Positions 17,447 to 27,285 of a stretch of 64,000 bases of DNA are shown here, one piece after another. The position numbers were made by a program, and so were the translations under genes. Position 1 is the stretch's first letter. Every line of letters begins with the position of its first letter. Origin of the DNA: Anaerobacterium chartisolvens (GTDB taxonomy: Bacteria > Bacillota > Clostridia > Acetivibrionales > DSM-27016); contig NZ_QPJT01000016.1 of the NCBI RefSeq assembly GCF_003337415.1, positions 1-64,000 of the forward strand, written 5' to 3'. The notes below the pieces were generated by a model. That model made no database searches. It had not been told where the DNA came from and saw only the letters and a program-made list of their open reading frames with translations.

Positions 17447-17791
17447 TTAATATGGTACAAATGTAGAAACATCAAACCTTTGTCCGTTTACCTCTGCGTT
17501 TTTTTTAATTATCTCTCCCTCGGAGCGTATTGTTACAGAGGGGCTTCCCGGAAAGGTTATTGTCATATCATGCTCCTCCCCCGCCTCACCCTCTGCCACC
17601 GCCCTCTCTATCTTCTCCTGAGCTTCAAATACCGCCCTGCTTTTATATCCCGTACCAAAAATTGCGGAATAGGAGCCTGCAAAAAGAGCTGTAAACGCCG
17701 CTATTGTGATTGACAGTATAAATATGCATACTATGACTTCTATGAATGTAAAGCCTTTATTATTTGTTCTGAAGGTTTTAAATTTTTTCAA
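17447..17791 (-). CDS. Type IV minor pilin (PilV/GspI-like)
   Basis: A 114-residue prepilin with leader MKKFKTFRTNNKG, cleavage before FTFIE and a hydrophobic helix. The rest is a small head domain with an alternating E/A helix and a short beta region. Glutamate 5 of the mature form is present. Its place between the PilX-like and GspJ-like genes matches minor-pilin clusters that initiate pilus assembly. Confidence 0.82.
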   Translation of the reverse strand: MKKFKTFRTNNKGFTFIEVIVCIFILSITIAAFTALFAGSYSAIFGTGYKSRAVFEAQEKIERAVAEGEAGEEHDMTITFPGSPSVTIRSEGEIIKKNAEVNGQRFDVSTFVPY

Positions 17792-17804
17792 TATGCTCCC
17801 TCCT

Positions 17805-18983
17805 CTATCTTCTCCACAGCCCCTTTTTATACTTAATATCCTCCTGTGTTACTCCGAAGTTTACATCAGACTCCGTTGTCCCGTCTCCGCTGCTGTATTT
17901 TATAACGGCCCCCGTTGCCTCGGTATTGTCAATTATGCGGGCAATCATTGAGCCTTCAAAGTATTCTATAGACTTTAGCAGTATAGATGCCTCAGGCCCA
18001 TATATACATCCCTTAAAGCTCATCTTTTTTCCCGACGATCCGTCTCCCGACGGCTGCAGCTTGCCTCTGTCTATATAAAGTATAAGATGGTTGGGTGCTA
18101 CATCCTCATAATCATCATCCTCCTCATCGTCGGCTTTGCAATTTATATTCCCCGTGGCAAACAGATTTTGCACAAACAGGTTTACTTTTCTGCCGGTAGG
18201 GTCACCTGTAATTACAATTCTTCCGTCCACCGTCAATATAGCGGAAACCGATATGTTTACATCCCCCTCGGACAAATCAATCTCCAGAATACCTCCCTCC
18301 TCAACAGTAAGCCATTTGAATTCCTTTTCCCCTTCCGATGCGGATATTATATATCGATCGCCTTCTTTTATTGTATAATCCAGATTAGAGCTGCTATTGG
18401 GGAATTCAAGCCTTGATGTGAATGTGGCGGTTGAGCCTGCCATCGCATCATAGGATTCATCGAAGCCATCGTAGTCAAATTCATTGCCGTAGTAGATATT
18501 TGCATTGGTTTCAATGTCGCCGAGTATATCCACTTTCTCTCTGAAATAAAGATCCTCTTTTGCAAACAGGGCATTTTTAAAGGCACTCCTTACCTCCAGC
18601 TTCTTAACCAACGTCAATATTGCCCTGTCCGATACGTCGTCCACCGTGCCGGTTGAGGTAATTACTACTTCCCCTGAGGGCTCCTCCCGTACCCTTACGC
18701 TGAAGCTGCCCTTTTCCAGAGGAATACTGTCCGACTGCCTGTCTTCTCCCTCTCCCTCAACCATTGACGTATCCCTTGTCTTTATAATGTAGTCCGACAC
18801 CGCCTCACAGCCCGATCTTGCTATATAGTACGCCTGAGTCCTTTTAACCTGCCTGTCTGCGCGCATCACATCATTTACGCTGTAAAACCACAGAGTCGTC
18901 CCCAGAAAGGTAAGCACCATAACCACCATTAAGGTAACAATCATCGCCGAACCCCTCTGGCTGCTTTTTAAATTCACTGTCAT
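17805..18983 (-). CDS. PilX-like pilus assembly protein
   Basis: A 392-residue protein with one N-terminal hydrophobic segment (SAMIVTLMVVMVLTFLGTTL) followed by the PilX-typical helix MRADRQVKRTQAYYIARSGCE. A long beta-rich extracellular region follows, including an acidic stretch ADDEEDDDYED near residue 300 that could bind calcium. There is no canonical G/F-xxx-E prepilin cleavage site. The start at 18983 has GGAGGGG eight bases upstream; other in-frame starts exist at 18989 and 19022. Probably a tip-complex component. Confidence 0.75.
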   Translation of the reverse strand: MTVNLKSSQRGSAMIVTLMVVMVLTFLGTTLWFYSVNDVMRADRQVKRTQAYYIARSGCEAVSDYIIKTRDTSMVEGEGEDRQSDSIPLEKGSFSVRVREEPSGEVVITSTGTVDDVSDRAILTLVKKLEVRSAFKNALFAKEDLYFREKVDILGDIETNANIYYGNEFDYDGFDESYDAMAGSTATFTSRLEFPNSSSNLDYTIKEGDRYIISASEGEKEFKWLTVEEGGILEIDLSEGDVNISVSAILTVDGRIVITGDPTGRKVNLFVQNLFATGNINCKADDEEDDDYEDVAPNHLILYIDRGKLQPSGDGSSGKKMSFKGCIYGPEASILLKSIEYFEGSMIARIIDNTEATGAVIKYSSGDGTTESDVNFGVTQEDIKYKKGLWRR

Positions 18984-19031
18984 AAGCATCTCCCCTCCTT
19001 CCTTCAAGTGCTTACATCCCATATACTCGCT

Positions 19032-20723
19032 TTATACTATAACCCTCACTATTTCCTCCATAGAGGTAATTCCCTGCTTAACCTTTTTATACGCGTCCTG
19101 CCTTAACGTTACCATTCCCTCGTCTATTGCCTTCAGTTCTATATCCCTTGCAGAGGATCTGTTAAGTATCATTTTCTGTATTTCCTCCGTAACCACAAGC
19201 AGCTCATATATAGCCTTCCTGCCTCTATACCCCGTATTATTACAGTGTATGCATCCGTTAGGGCGAAACAGCGTCACACTCTCCTGCCCATGCTCTGAAG
19301 GAAAGTCCGGGGCATTTGCAATAAGCTCTCCGCGGGAAATGTCATAGCTCGTTTTGCACTCCTTGCACAGCACCCTCACCAGCCTCTGAGCAATAATTCC
19401 CACAAGAGACGATGCGGTGAGATAGGGCTCAACCCCCATGTCGGCAAGCCTTGTTACGGCACCCGACGAATTGTTTGTGTGGAGGGTGGAAAGCACAAAA
19501 TGCCCTGTAAGAGCCGATTCAACAGCAATTCGGGCAGTCTCGCGGTCACGTATCTCTCCCACCATTATTATATCGGGGTCATTCCTAAGTATTGACCTTA
19601 AGCCCGAAGCGAAGGTCATTCCCGCCCTTGAGCTTGCCTGCACCTGATTTATCCCGTCCATTCGCCTCTCAATAGGGTCCTCGAGAGTAATTATATTTTT
19701 ATCGGGTGAGTTGAGCTTGGCAAGCGTTGCGTAAAGCGTGGTGCTCTTACCGCTTCCCGTAGGCCCCGTAATCAGAACAAAGCCATATGGAAGCCTCATA
19801 ATATCGTTGTATTTTTTAAGCTGCATATCAGGAAAGCCCAGCTCGGAAAGGGTTATAAGCCTGTCGCTGCGGTTGAGCAGGCGAAGCGTCAGCTTCTCTC
19901 CGTAGGCTGTGGGAAGGCTTGCCACCCTCACATCTATAGTCTTTCCGTCAATTTTCATAGTGATCCTGCCATCCTGAGGTATTCTCCTCTCTGCAATATC
20001 CATACTCGCCATGACCTTTATCCTTGAAACAAGCGATGCGTGGAGCCGGGATGGCTGCTGCATGATTTCGTGCAGCACCCCATCAATCCTGAAGCGGACC
20101 ATAAGCTTTTTTTCATGCGGCTCAATATGCACATCGCTGGCCCCCGCCTTTACAGATTGGTTAAAAATCTGATTTGCAAGCTGAACAGCAGGCTTTTCGG
20201 AGGCGGCGTCGGCCATGTCCTGATCGGCATCCTCCTCTTCCGCTGCCGCCTCCTCGCTCTCTATAATGCTTCCCGAGGTAACGAACTGATTTATGGCTGC
20301 TCTAAGCTCACTGTCCGCCACAATAGCGGGCTGTATGTCATAGCCTGTAATAAGCCTTAAATCGTCAACAGCTATGATATCCGAAGGATTAAGCATCGCA
20401 ACCAGCAGCTTGTTTTTTTCAAAGCCAATAGGCATGGCGTTGTACCTGTTTGCAATTTCAGGGGTTATAAGGTTGGCCGCCGTCATATCTATAGGGCTCT
20501 CCCTTAACGAAACGAAGGTTGCCCCGGTTTTTCTTGCCATTATCCTTGCAATATCGTCCTCAGTGCAGTAGCCCATCTGGACAAGCGCCTGCCCAAGCAG
20601 GCCCTTTCCGTCCTTTTTGCTGTTTTCCTCCTGAAGCACCAGTGCCTCTTCAAGCTGCCTCTCCGTTATTATTCCGTTTTCAACAAGCTTGCTTCCCAAG
20701 TAATTCCTTGTGTTTTTCATCAC
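19032..20723 (-). CDS. pilB: Type IV pilus extension ATPase PilB
   Basis: A 563-residue GspE/PilB ATPase that powers pilin polymerisation at the inner face of the membrane. The N-terminal MshEN domain (residues 1-150) is followed by the RecA-like ATPase with Walker A GPTGSGKSTTLY, Walker B IIMVGEIRD and His box LTGHFVLSTLHTN. A four-cysteine zinc motif (CKEC ... CIHC) is present. GTG at 20723 is chosen, seven bases after GGGAGAAG. PilT, its retraction counterpart, is in the same operon. Confidence 0.96.
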   Translation of the reverse strand: MMKNTRNYLGSKLVENGIITERQLEEALVLQEENSKKDGKGLLGQALVQMGYCTEDDIARIMARKTGATFVSLRESPIDMTAANLITPEIANRYNAMPIGFEKNKLLVAMLNPSDIIAVDDLRLITGYDIQPAIVADSELRAAINQFVTSGSIIESEEAAAEEEDADQDMADAASEKPAVQLANQIFNQSVKAGASDVHIEPHEKKLMVRFRIDGVLHEIMQQPSRLHASLVSRIKVMASMDIAERRIPQDGRITMKIDGKTIDVRVASLPTAYGEKLTLRLLNRSDRLITLSELGFPDMQLKKYNDIMRLPYGFVLITGPTGSGKSTTLYATLAKLNSPDKNIITLEDPIERRMDGINQVQASSRAGMTFASGLRSILRNDPDIIMVGEIRDRETARIAVESALTGHFVLSTLHTNNSSGAVTRLADMGVEPYLTASSLVGIIAQRLVRVLCKECKTSYDISRGELIANAPDFPSEHGQESVTLFRPNGCIHCNNTGYRGRKAIYELLVVTEEIQKMILNRSSARDIELKAIDEGMVTLRQDAYKKVKQGITSMEEIVRVIV

Positions 20724-20797
20724 AGCATTACTTCTCCCGTTAATCTTTATTTACGGCACAAAGCATTCATCATTATGCTATAGATAACGAATCGCCT

Positions 20798-21331
20798 CTA
20801 TTTTGATATAAAAAATGCCTTTGCGGATATTTCTATAGCCAGCGCGGAAGAGTCGGTACCGGCATTTACACTTACTTCCCCCACGGTAAACAGCCTCTTC
20901 GCCGTATTTAAATCCTCAAGCAGCGTCTGCATACCGGCGTAGCCTCCCGTAAAAAAAAGCTTCAGAGGCATTTCGGTATACCCCGTCTTAGGCACCCTCT
21001 GATCGAAGGTTATTTTCTGAAGCCTGACATTTGCCCGGCTTGCCATCCTCTCAATACGCTCAATAATGTCATTTTCTTCAGGACCTTCCGGCAAAAGCCC
21101 TTCAACAAATTCAGCCTTCCTTTGAAGCTCAGACTGGGAGGATTTAATGGCGGTTAAATTTTCTATTTGAGTCCTGTTACCGTCTATTTGCGCGGCTTGA
21201 GCATTTATCATTTCATTTAAAGCATTGTGGTGCTTAAGCTGGTTATAAATGACAAGCCCCATAAACACCACAACCACCGCAAGTATAGCGACAGGCAATA
21301 TTATGCTTCCTGAGCTCTCTTTAGATCTCAC
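20798..21331 (-). CDS. pilO: Type IV pilus alignment protein PilO
   Basis: A 177-residue protein with one N-terminal membrane segment (ILPVAILAVVVVFMGLVIYN), a coiled-coil (residues 35-75) and a ferredoxin-like C-terminal domain. This is the PilO architecture, and the gene follows PilN with overlapping ends as in other PilMNO clusters. PilO dimerises with PilN to link the cytoplasmic platform to outer parts. GTG start at 21331. Confidence 0.82.
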   Translation of the reverse strand: MRSKESSGSIILPVAILAVVVVFMGLVIYNQLKHHNALNEMINAQAAQIDGNRTQIENLTAIKSSQSELQRKAEFVEGLLPEGPEENDIIERIERMASRANVRLQKITFDQRVPKTGYTEMPLKLFFTGGYAGMQTLLEDLNTAKRLFTVGEVSVNAGTDSSALAIEISAKAFFISK

Positions 21332-21918
21332 CTCTCAAATTCCTCCTCCGCAGGCAAGCTCCACTTCTGTACCCTTGATACCGCCGCACTTATTTCAAAC
21401 TGCACACTCCTGCCGGAGCCCGAGCCCTGGCTGGCCGAAAGGCTGCAGCTTATGTCAGCGAGCCCCTTTATCCCTTTAAGCTGCCGGATCCACTCCGCAA
21501 CGCCGTTATAGTCCCTCGCATAACCCTTTAGCTCTACTTTTGCCGCTTTTCCGTCATACGTGCAGGCTATGCCGCCCAGCCAGACATTTTGAGGAATATT
21601 TTCGCTTATATCGTTCATTAACCCTCTCCATTCGGGGTTAGAGCCGGCGGCCTCACGCGCCAGCGCCGAAACAGCCTCAATTTTATTGTATGCTTCAAGG
21701 TAGGGCTTCAGCTCCTCGACCCTCGATGCAAGCAATGAATTTTCACCCTCAAGGCTCTTAAGCCTTTGCTGGAGCGCGCTATTGCTTATATAAAATGCCA
21801 CAAAGGCTGACGCAAAAAGCATTGTAAATATAACTCCAATAAGTATGATCGCTGAAATCCCCCTGTACGCCTTGTTATCTTTTTTATATTCGGAGGGCAA
21901 TATGCTTATGTTTTTCAT
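21328..21918 (-). CDS. pilN: Type IV pilus alignment protein PilN
   Basis: A 196-residue protein with the PilN N-terminal motif ISILPSEYK (PilM-binding segment), a membrane segment at residues 22-46, a coiled-coil, and a ferredoxin-like domain ending near residue 190. GGAGGGAT precedes the ATG. It overlaps pilO by four bases and follows pilM by five, so the three are translationally coupled. Confidence 0.85.
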   Translation of the reverse strand: MKNISILPSEYKKDNKAYRGISAIILIGVIFTMLFASAFVAFYISNSALQQRLKSLEGENSLLASRVEELKPYLEAYNKIEAVSALAREAAGSNPEWRGLMNDISENIPQNVWLGGIACTYDGKAAKVELKGYARDYNGVAEWIRQLKGIKGLADISCSLSASQGSGSGRSVQFEISAAVSRVQKWSLPAEEEFER

Positions 21919-21923
21919 GGAAA

Positions 21924-22931
21924 TTATCCCTCCAATCCCCTGAGTGCCATACTGATGCTTATTGCATAATCGGAAGCATCAATTTTTTCCATGCCCGCGC
22001 ACTCCTTTGACACCTGTATGCTGCTCATTGGATTAAGAACCTCAACAGGCATGTCAAAGCTGTTTTTAAGCTTATCCAAAAGGCCTGGAACCTTAAGCCC
22101 TCTTCCGCACAGCAGCAGCTTTGCAATGGTTTCGGAGGAGCTTTGAACATAATAATAATTTATAGACGACTGCATCCCCCCCGCTATAACATCTCCCAGC
22201 TCATCCAGCTCATGCGGCTCAAGCCTGCTTTTGTCAATTTCAAAGGAACCTGTCCCGCCCCAATTTATGTGCTGCTTTAAAAATTCTGATATGCTGACGG
22301 GTATGAGCCGTGCGAGCCTTGGTACCCCTTTTACCGACAAAAGTATGTTTCCCAGCTCATTTCCAAGCTCAACCACCGCAACCCCTCTTTTCAAATCCTC
22401 ACCCTTAAGCATTCTGAGCAGGGAGAGAGAGGTTACATCTATGTCTAAGGGCGTTATTTCCGCTGACTCAAAGGCTTTTATAAAGCCGCTCAGCATACTC
22501 CTTCTTGCCGCCACGAGCAATACCTCAATGGTATTTGATTCCTTGCTTTCCGGCCCCTCCAGCACTATATAATCCAGAACCACGGTGTTTACGGGCATGG
22601 GCAGAAAATCCTGCGCCTGAAAGCGTATCAGATTATCCAGCTTGTCTTGCGGCACCCTTGGAAATGTGGCAAACCGCACAAGCACATCCTGATTGGAAAC
22701 GGATATTATTGCCTCCCTGACTTTGATTCTGCATTTGTCCCATAGCAGTGAAAGAGATTTACCAAGCTTTTCAGGGTCCAGCACGGCACCATCCTTCACA
22801 CAGCCCTCCGGCAGCTCTAAGGTACCGTATTTTATAAGCCTCGCAGCATCAGGCCTTCCATGAAGCTCTACAGCCCTTGCCTCATACGCGTCTATCTGCA
22901 AGCCAACCGCCTTTTTCCCAAACAAGCCCAT
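21924..22931 (-). CDS. pilM: Type IV pilus assembly ATPase-like protein PilM
   Basis: A 335-residue cytoplasmic actin-like protein beginning with VGLQIDAYEARAVEL, the phosphate-1 region of PilM. It contains VAVVELGNELGNILL near residue 185 and the adenosine-region LLCGRGLKVPGLLDKL near residue 272. PilM forms a ring with the PilN tail under the pilus machine. Length is standard. Its operon partners are pilC upstream and pilN downstream. Confidence 0.92.
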   Translation of the reverse strand: MGLFGKKAVGLQIDAYEARAVELHGRPDAARLIKYGTLELPEGCVKDGAVLDPEKLGKSLSLLWDKCRIKVREAIISVSNQDVLVRFATFPRVPQDKLDNLIRFQAQDFLPMPVNTVVLDYIVLEGPESKESNTIEVLLVAARRSMLSGFIKAFESAEITPLDIDVTSLSLLRMLKGEDLKRGVAVVELGNELGNILLSVKGVPRLARLIPVSISEFLKQHINWGGTGSFEIDKSRLEPHELDELGDVIAGGMQSSINYYYVQSSSETIAKLLLCGRGLKVPGLLDKLKNSFDMPVEVLNPMSSIQVSKECAGMEKIDASDYAISISMALRGLEG

Positions 22932-22985
22932 ATAAATGCACCAACCCCTGTAATATTATTAGCCTTGCCGGTTTTTATAACGATA

Positions 22986-24194
22986 CTATCTTCCAACCTC
23001 AGTTACAGCCGTAAACATAGGCAGGTACATGGCTATAAGCATAAGTCCTATGATAGATCCCACTATTACAAGCATAATGGGCTCAATAAGGGCGGTAAGC
23101 CCCTTGCTCATTGCGGTAACCTCATCCTCATAAAATTCCGCTATTTTTGACAGAAGAGAGGGAAGGGAGCCTGTCTCCTCCCCCACCGCTATCATCTGTA
23201 TAACCATGGGAGGAAATATCCCGCTTTCCTCAAGCTCACTGCTTATGCTTTTGCCGTCCTGAATCCTGAGGCTTGCATTCTTTACCGCCTTTTCCACCAA
23301 AAAGCTTCCCGAGGTGGGGCCCGCGCTTTCAAGCGCCTGCACCACCGGTATTCCTCCCTCCAGCAATGTCGCCAGAGTTCTGCTGAAGCGCGCCATGACC
23401 GACTTGTGTATAAGGGGTCCAAACGCCGGAAGCTTGAATTTAATTATGTCCCAGGTTTTTTTACCCATGGGGCTTTTAACATAGTATGTAAATAGCAGTA
23501 CAACTGCAACAACAGCGCAAATCCATATATACCATCTGCTTCTTAAGGAATTTGACATATGCATAATAATTTCTGTGGGAAGAGGCAGCTTTTTGTCCTC
23601 CGGGAAAAAGCCCATGAAAATGGGAACAATAAACACCAGCATCGCCACAAGAATCATTCCCGCAAAGCCCGCCACCATCTTTGGATAAAAGGTTGCGGAT
23701 TTTATGCTGTCCTTTAACGCCTTATCCTTTTGAAGCTGTTCCGAAAGGTGCGTCAGAGCCATCTCCAGATCCCCTCCCACCTCTCCGGCGTGTATCATTG
23801 ATATATAAAGAGGAGAAAAGATTTTGGGGTACGAGGACAGAGCCTCTGTAAAGTTCATTCCTCCTTCTACATTTGAGGCTATTTGCTGAAGAGCGTTTTT
23901 TAAAAGTGAATTATCCGACTGTCTCCCCAGCGTATGCAAGGCTCTTGTAAGAGGTATTCCCGCACCAATCATCGCCGAAAGCTGGCGGCTGAAAAGAGCA
24001 AGCTCAGAAATTTTCACCTTTTTGCCCCAGTCCAATATGCTGTTAAGAGAAGCTTCCCTGTCCTGCTTTAAATCCAGAACGGAATAGCCCATCTTGCGGA
24101 GCTGAATGACCGCCGTCTCCTCCTCTACCGCATCTATCCTTCCTGTAATTATATCCCCCGATTTACTCATACACTCATACATAAAGGTAGGCAT
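22986..24194 (-). CDS. pilC: Type IV pilus inner membrane platform protein PilC
   Basis: A 402-residue GspF/PilC platform protein with two repeated T2SSF domains, each followed by membrane segments (three in total: near residues 170, 220 and 375). Conserved pieces include FSRQLSAMIGAGIPLTRAL and the second-copy FSRTLATLLEGGIPVVQALE. It couples the PilB/PilT motors to pilin insertion and removal. Confidence 0.96.
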   Translation of the reverse strand: MPTFMYECMSKSGDIITGRIDAVEEETAVIQLRKMGYSVLDLKQDREASLNSILDWGKKVKISELALFSRQLSAMIGAGIPLTRALHTLGRQSDNSLLKNALQQIASNVEGGMNFTEALSSYPKIFSPLYISMIHAGEVGGDLEMALTHLSEQLQKDKALKDSIKSATFYPKMVAGFAGMILVAMLVFIVPIFMGFFPEDKKLPLPTEIIMHMSNSLRSRWYIWICAVVAVVLLFTYYVKSPMGKKTWDIIKFKLPAFGPLIHKSVMARFSRTLATLLEGGIPVVQALESAGPTSGSFLVEKAVKNASLRIQDGKSISSELEESGIFPPMVIQMIAVGEETGSLPSLLSKIAEFYEDEVTAMSKGLTALIEPIMLVIVGSIIGLMLIAMYLPMFTAVTEVGR

Positions 24195-24197
24195 TTT

Positions 24198-25340
24198 TTA
24201 CTCCCTCCACTGTGCTGCCGTCATTGACGAAAAGCCATGGTTTGGCATCATCCTTTCAAGCTCTATCCTGTCCACGCAATACTCCTGTGCAATTTCCTTT
24301 GTAATAATCCCTCTCTGGTACAGCTTAACCAGAGCAAGATCCATAGTCTGCATACCTGATGAATGCCCCGTCTGTATGGCGCTGTAAAGCTGGTGCTCCT
24401 TTCCGTCCCTTATAAGGCTTCTCACCGCCTGTGAGTCGGTCATGAACTCAACTGCCGCAGCGCGGCCCTTTAAGTCTCTTTTTGGAACAAGCTGCTGTGA
24501 AATTACCGCCCTTAGTGAGTTGGCAAGCTGCTGCCTTATCTGATCCCTCTTATGGGATTCAAAAACATCTACAATACGGCTGATTGTAAGCGGCGCGGTT
24601 TGAGTGTGAAGCGTTGAAAAGACCAGATGACCTGTCTCGGCAGCCGTAAGCGCTATGGATATGCTTTCCATATCCCTCATCTCTCCTATAAGTATTACAT
24701 CGGGGTCATGCCTTAGCACATGTCTCAGAGCATTTGAGAAGGAACGGGTATCGCTTCCTATTTCCCTTTGCCTTATGGAAGACATCTTGTGCTTGTGCAG
24801 GTACTCTATAGGGTCCTCTATCGTAACTATGTTCATGCTCCTTGTGCTGTTTATCAGGTCTATCATGGCGGCAAGCGTGGTCGACTTTCCGCTTCCCGTA
24901 GGCCCTGTAACAAGTATAATGCCTCTTGTGAGATAGCAAAGCTTCTTTATCTCCTCCGGGAGCCCAAGAGAGTCTATATTGGGAACGTTGTAAGGAACAG
25001 TTCTGAACACCATTGCAAGACTGCCCCTCTGGCGCATTATATTTCCTCTGAATCTTGATATACCGGGAAGCGAGTACGCAAAATCAAGCTCAAGCTCCCT
25101 TCTCAGCTCCTCCTGCTGCTCAGGCCCTATGGCGGAATCCAGAATACACTGCAAATCATCCGGCTTAAGCGCAGGAAAGCCCTGTGCCTCAAGCTCTCCG
25201 TTAACCCTTATGGCAGGAGGCGCACCCGCTACCAAATGAAGATCGGAGCCTTTTTTCTCCACTGTCAGCTTGAGCAGGTGATCGAGGCTGACAGGGTACC
25301 CCTGATCTCCGCAATTATATAATTTTGTTTCCTCCGACAT
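24198..25340 (-). CDS. pilT: Type IV pilus retraction ATPase PilT
   Basis: A 380-residue hexameric ATPase with N-terminal PAS-like domain (KKGSDLHLVAGAPPAIRVNG), Walker A VTGPTGSGKSTTLA, Walker B VILIGEMRD, His box TGHLVFSTLHTQ and the C-terminal retraction motif in the form AVRSLIRDGK. It drives pilus depolymerisation and hence twitching. ATG at 25340 has GGGGG nine bases upstream; an upstream extension to 25388 would overlap the previous gene and lacks support. Confidence 0.96.
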   Translation of the reverse strand: MSEETKLYNCGDQGYPVSLDHLLKLTVEKKGSDLHLVAGAPPAIRVNGELEAQGFPALKPDDLQCILDSAIGPEQQEELRRELELDFAYSLPGISRFRGNIMRQRGSLAMVFRTVPYNVPNIDSLGLPEEIKKLCYLTRGIILVTGPTGSGKSTTLAAMIDLINSTRSMNIVTIEDPIEYLHKHKMSSIRQREIGSDTRSFSNALRHVLRHDPDVILIGEMRDMESISIALTAAETGHLVFSTLHTQTAPLTISRIVDVFESHKRDQIRQQLANSLRAVISQQLVPKRDLKGRAAAVEFMTDSQAVRSLIRDGKEHQLYSAIQTGHSSGMQTMDLALVKLYQRGIITKEIAQEYCVDRIELERMMPNHGFSSMTAAQWRE

Positions 25341-25368
25341 AAAAGCCGTCCCCCTTTGCAAGCCGTCA

Positions 25369-27267
25369 TTACTCATCCTCCGCCTCACCCTCCGAGGAGC
25401 CCTCAGATCCGCCCTCTATCCAGCCGGAAGGTGCTTCAACAGGCTTATCTATGAGATTAATCATGTCCTTTACCTTCTTTATATTTCCCTGTGTCTCCTC
25501 AAGCCACAGCACATAATACGAAGAATCGGAATCCCTTGATACATTCCCCGAGGTCTTAAAGGAGGCCCTGGGCACTCCCGTAAGGCTTGACAGCAAATTT
25601 GCCCTTAAATTCAGAACCGACGAGCTGCTGCCGTAATCCACGGGAATCTTAAGCTTTGGAGTCCTGTTAAGTATTTTGCCCATTTCGGTATCTATGCCCC
25701 ACAACGTACTTTTTACGGTGCTTTCCATCGCCCTTGGGCATATGATCAACAGGCTTTTTGATACCTCCTGATTCAGCGCAAGGGTTTTCACCCCCTCCAG
25801 ACCTACCTGTGCCAGCCCCGCCAGCGCCTGATCCGCCGTGACAAAGGAGAAATCCATTGCGAATATCGACAGATCCCTTCTGTTGGTGTCTATATCCACT
25901 CCCGCCACAACGCTGTTCACGGCATCCAGCTCTCCCGCCTTTCCCATTACCCATATCATTCCGGGGTTGGACTGCACCGTAATAAGCTTTACCTCTATCC
26001 CAAGCTGCTGTATTATCGGAGCAAGCGCCGACGCACTCATGTATTTAAGGTTTATTCTTGTAAGCGAGTCATACTCCGTCATATTGTAATTGTCCACTAT
26101 GTCGAGCTGCTGCACGAGGTTTTTAAGATCCGCTATGGCAGCCTCCGCGCCCTGCGCCCAAAACGCCCCGGTATTTGCTTCAAGTGAGATAATGTTGACT
26201 GGGATGCCTACCTTTTGAACAATGGGCTCAAGCTTTTCGGGAGTAATATATTTCAGCTTTATCTCAACTATAGAGTCCACAAATACCCTGTTTTCAGGTA
26301 CATCCAGCATTTCTATAAGCCTGCCCAGCTTGCTGATTTCCTCAGCGGAGCCCTGCGCCCATATTTTTTTCTGATTTGCCTCAGCCCTTATGGTGGTTAC
26401 CTTAAGCTCCATATCCGTAATTAATTGAGCCAGCTCCTTTGCAGATATGTGCGACAGCTCAAAGACAGTCAGAGACACATCATCCTTATTTGCGTTTTCC
26501 GGCCTGTCGAGAGCCGTTATTACCTCCCTTACCTTTCCCAGCGTCTGGGGTGCGGCCTGTATCCATATTGCCTTTGGGTTGCCGTCCAGCTTCATTTCCT
26601 TTAGCTCTAAGCCAAGCTTTCCAAGCTGCGCCGACAGGGCATCGGCAGTAATATATTTAAGAGAGAACCTCGTTATAACCATCTGGCTGAAGAAGCTTTT
26701 TTCCAGCATAGAGGCTTTGCCTATTACAAGGGTGTCACCGTCGCGTATGTATTCCAGCCCGTGCTTTTTAAGCACAAGCTCAAGCATCAGGCCGGGAGAC
26801 ATATCCTCCGCGTGCATGGTAACATTCACAGGCTCGTCAAGGTAGATGATGCTTACCCCCATCCCAATTGCCAGAGAGCTTAAAACATCCCTTATGTCGG
26901 CCTCAGCCACATCCATTGTTATTGCGGAGGGCGGAGCGTATGAGCGGCGGGCCGGCTGCTGCTCTCCTCCATCGCTGCCTGTGCTTATAATAAGCTTTTG
27001 TCCCGGCTGAAGTATTGTGTCGCTGCTTATTTTATTTTTTTCAAGAACGTCGTTCTTATCCACTCCCAGCCTTTTGGCTATAAGATCGACATTATCCCCT
27101 TTTTTAACTTGATATACAAATGAAGAGGAGCCTTCCGAAGCAGCTCCCTCAGAGGCCCTTGCACGATAGGCAGTAAAGCATGGGGCGACACCCGAAAGCA
27201 ACAGCGCAGGCACCATAAGCAATATCAAAACGGCCTTTGCTACATTTATACCGCATTTAGACACCAT
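25369..27267 (-). CDS. LysM-secretin N-domain protein at the PilQ position of the pilus operon
   Basis: A 632-residue exported protein. Order of parts: signal/membrane segment (about 10-30); LysM peptidoglycan-binding domain (about 48-95, VYQVKKGDNVDLIAKRLGV); secretin N0/STN domain (about 115-185); then about five tandem N1-like repeats of 60-70 residues, four of them carrying a K-Y-I/M or S-H-I start and an I/F-W-x-Q/M-G/A strand; a further partial domain; and a Ser/Glu-rich tail. The C-terminal gate/beta-barrel that makes PilQ an outer-membrane pore is absent. In a cell without outer membrane it may form a wall-anchored collar. Start chosen at the ATG after GGAGAGAG. Confidence 0.8.
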   Translation of the reverse strand: MVSKCGINVAKAVLILLMVPALLLSGVAPCFTAYRARASEGAASEGSSSFVYQVKKGDNVDLIAKRLGVDKNDVLEKNKISSDTILQPGQKLIISTGSDGGEQQPARRSYAPPSAITMDVAEADIRDVLSSLAIGMGVSIIYLDEPVNVTMHAEDMSPGLMLELVLKKHGLEYIRDGDTLVIGKASMLEKSFFSQMVITRFSLKYITADALSAQLGKLGLELKEMKLDGNPKAIWIQAAPQTLGKVREVITALDRPENANKDDVSLTVFELSHISAKELAQLITDMELKVTTIRAEANQKKIWAQGSAEEISKLGRLIEMLDVPENRVFVDSIVEIKLKYITPEKLEPIVQKVGIPVNIISLEANTGAFWAQGAEAAIADLKNLVQQLDIVDNYNMTEYDSLTRINLKYMSASALAPIIQQLGIEVKLITVQSNPGMIWVMGKAGELDAVNSVVAGVDIDTNRRDLSIFAMDFSFVTADQALAGLAQVGLEGVKTLALNQEVSKSLLIICPRAMESTVKSTLWGIDTEMGKILNRTPKLKIPVDYGSSSSVLNLRANLLSSLTGVPRASFKTSGNVSRDSDSSYYVLWLEETQGNIKKVKDMINLIDKPVEAPSGWIEGGSEGSSEGEAEDE

Positions 27268-27285
27268 TATAACTCTCTCCATTCG

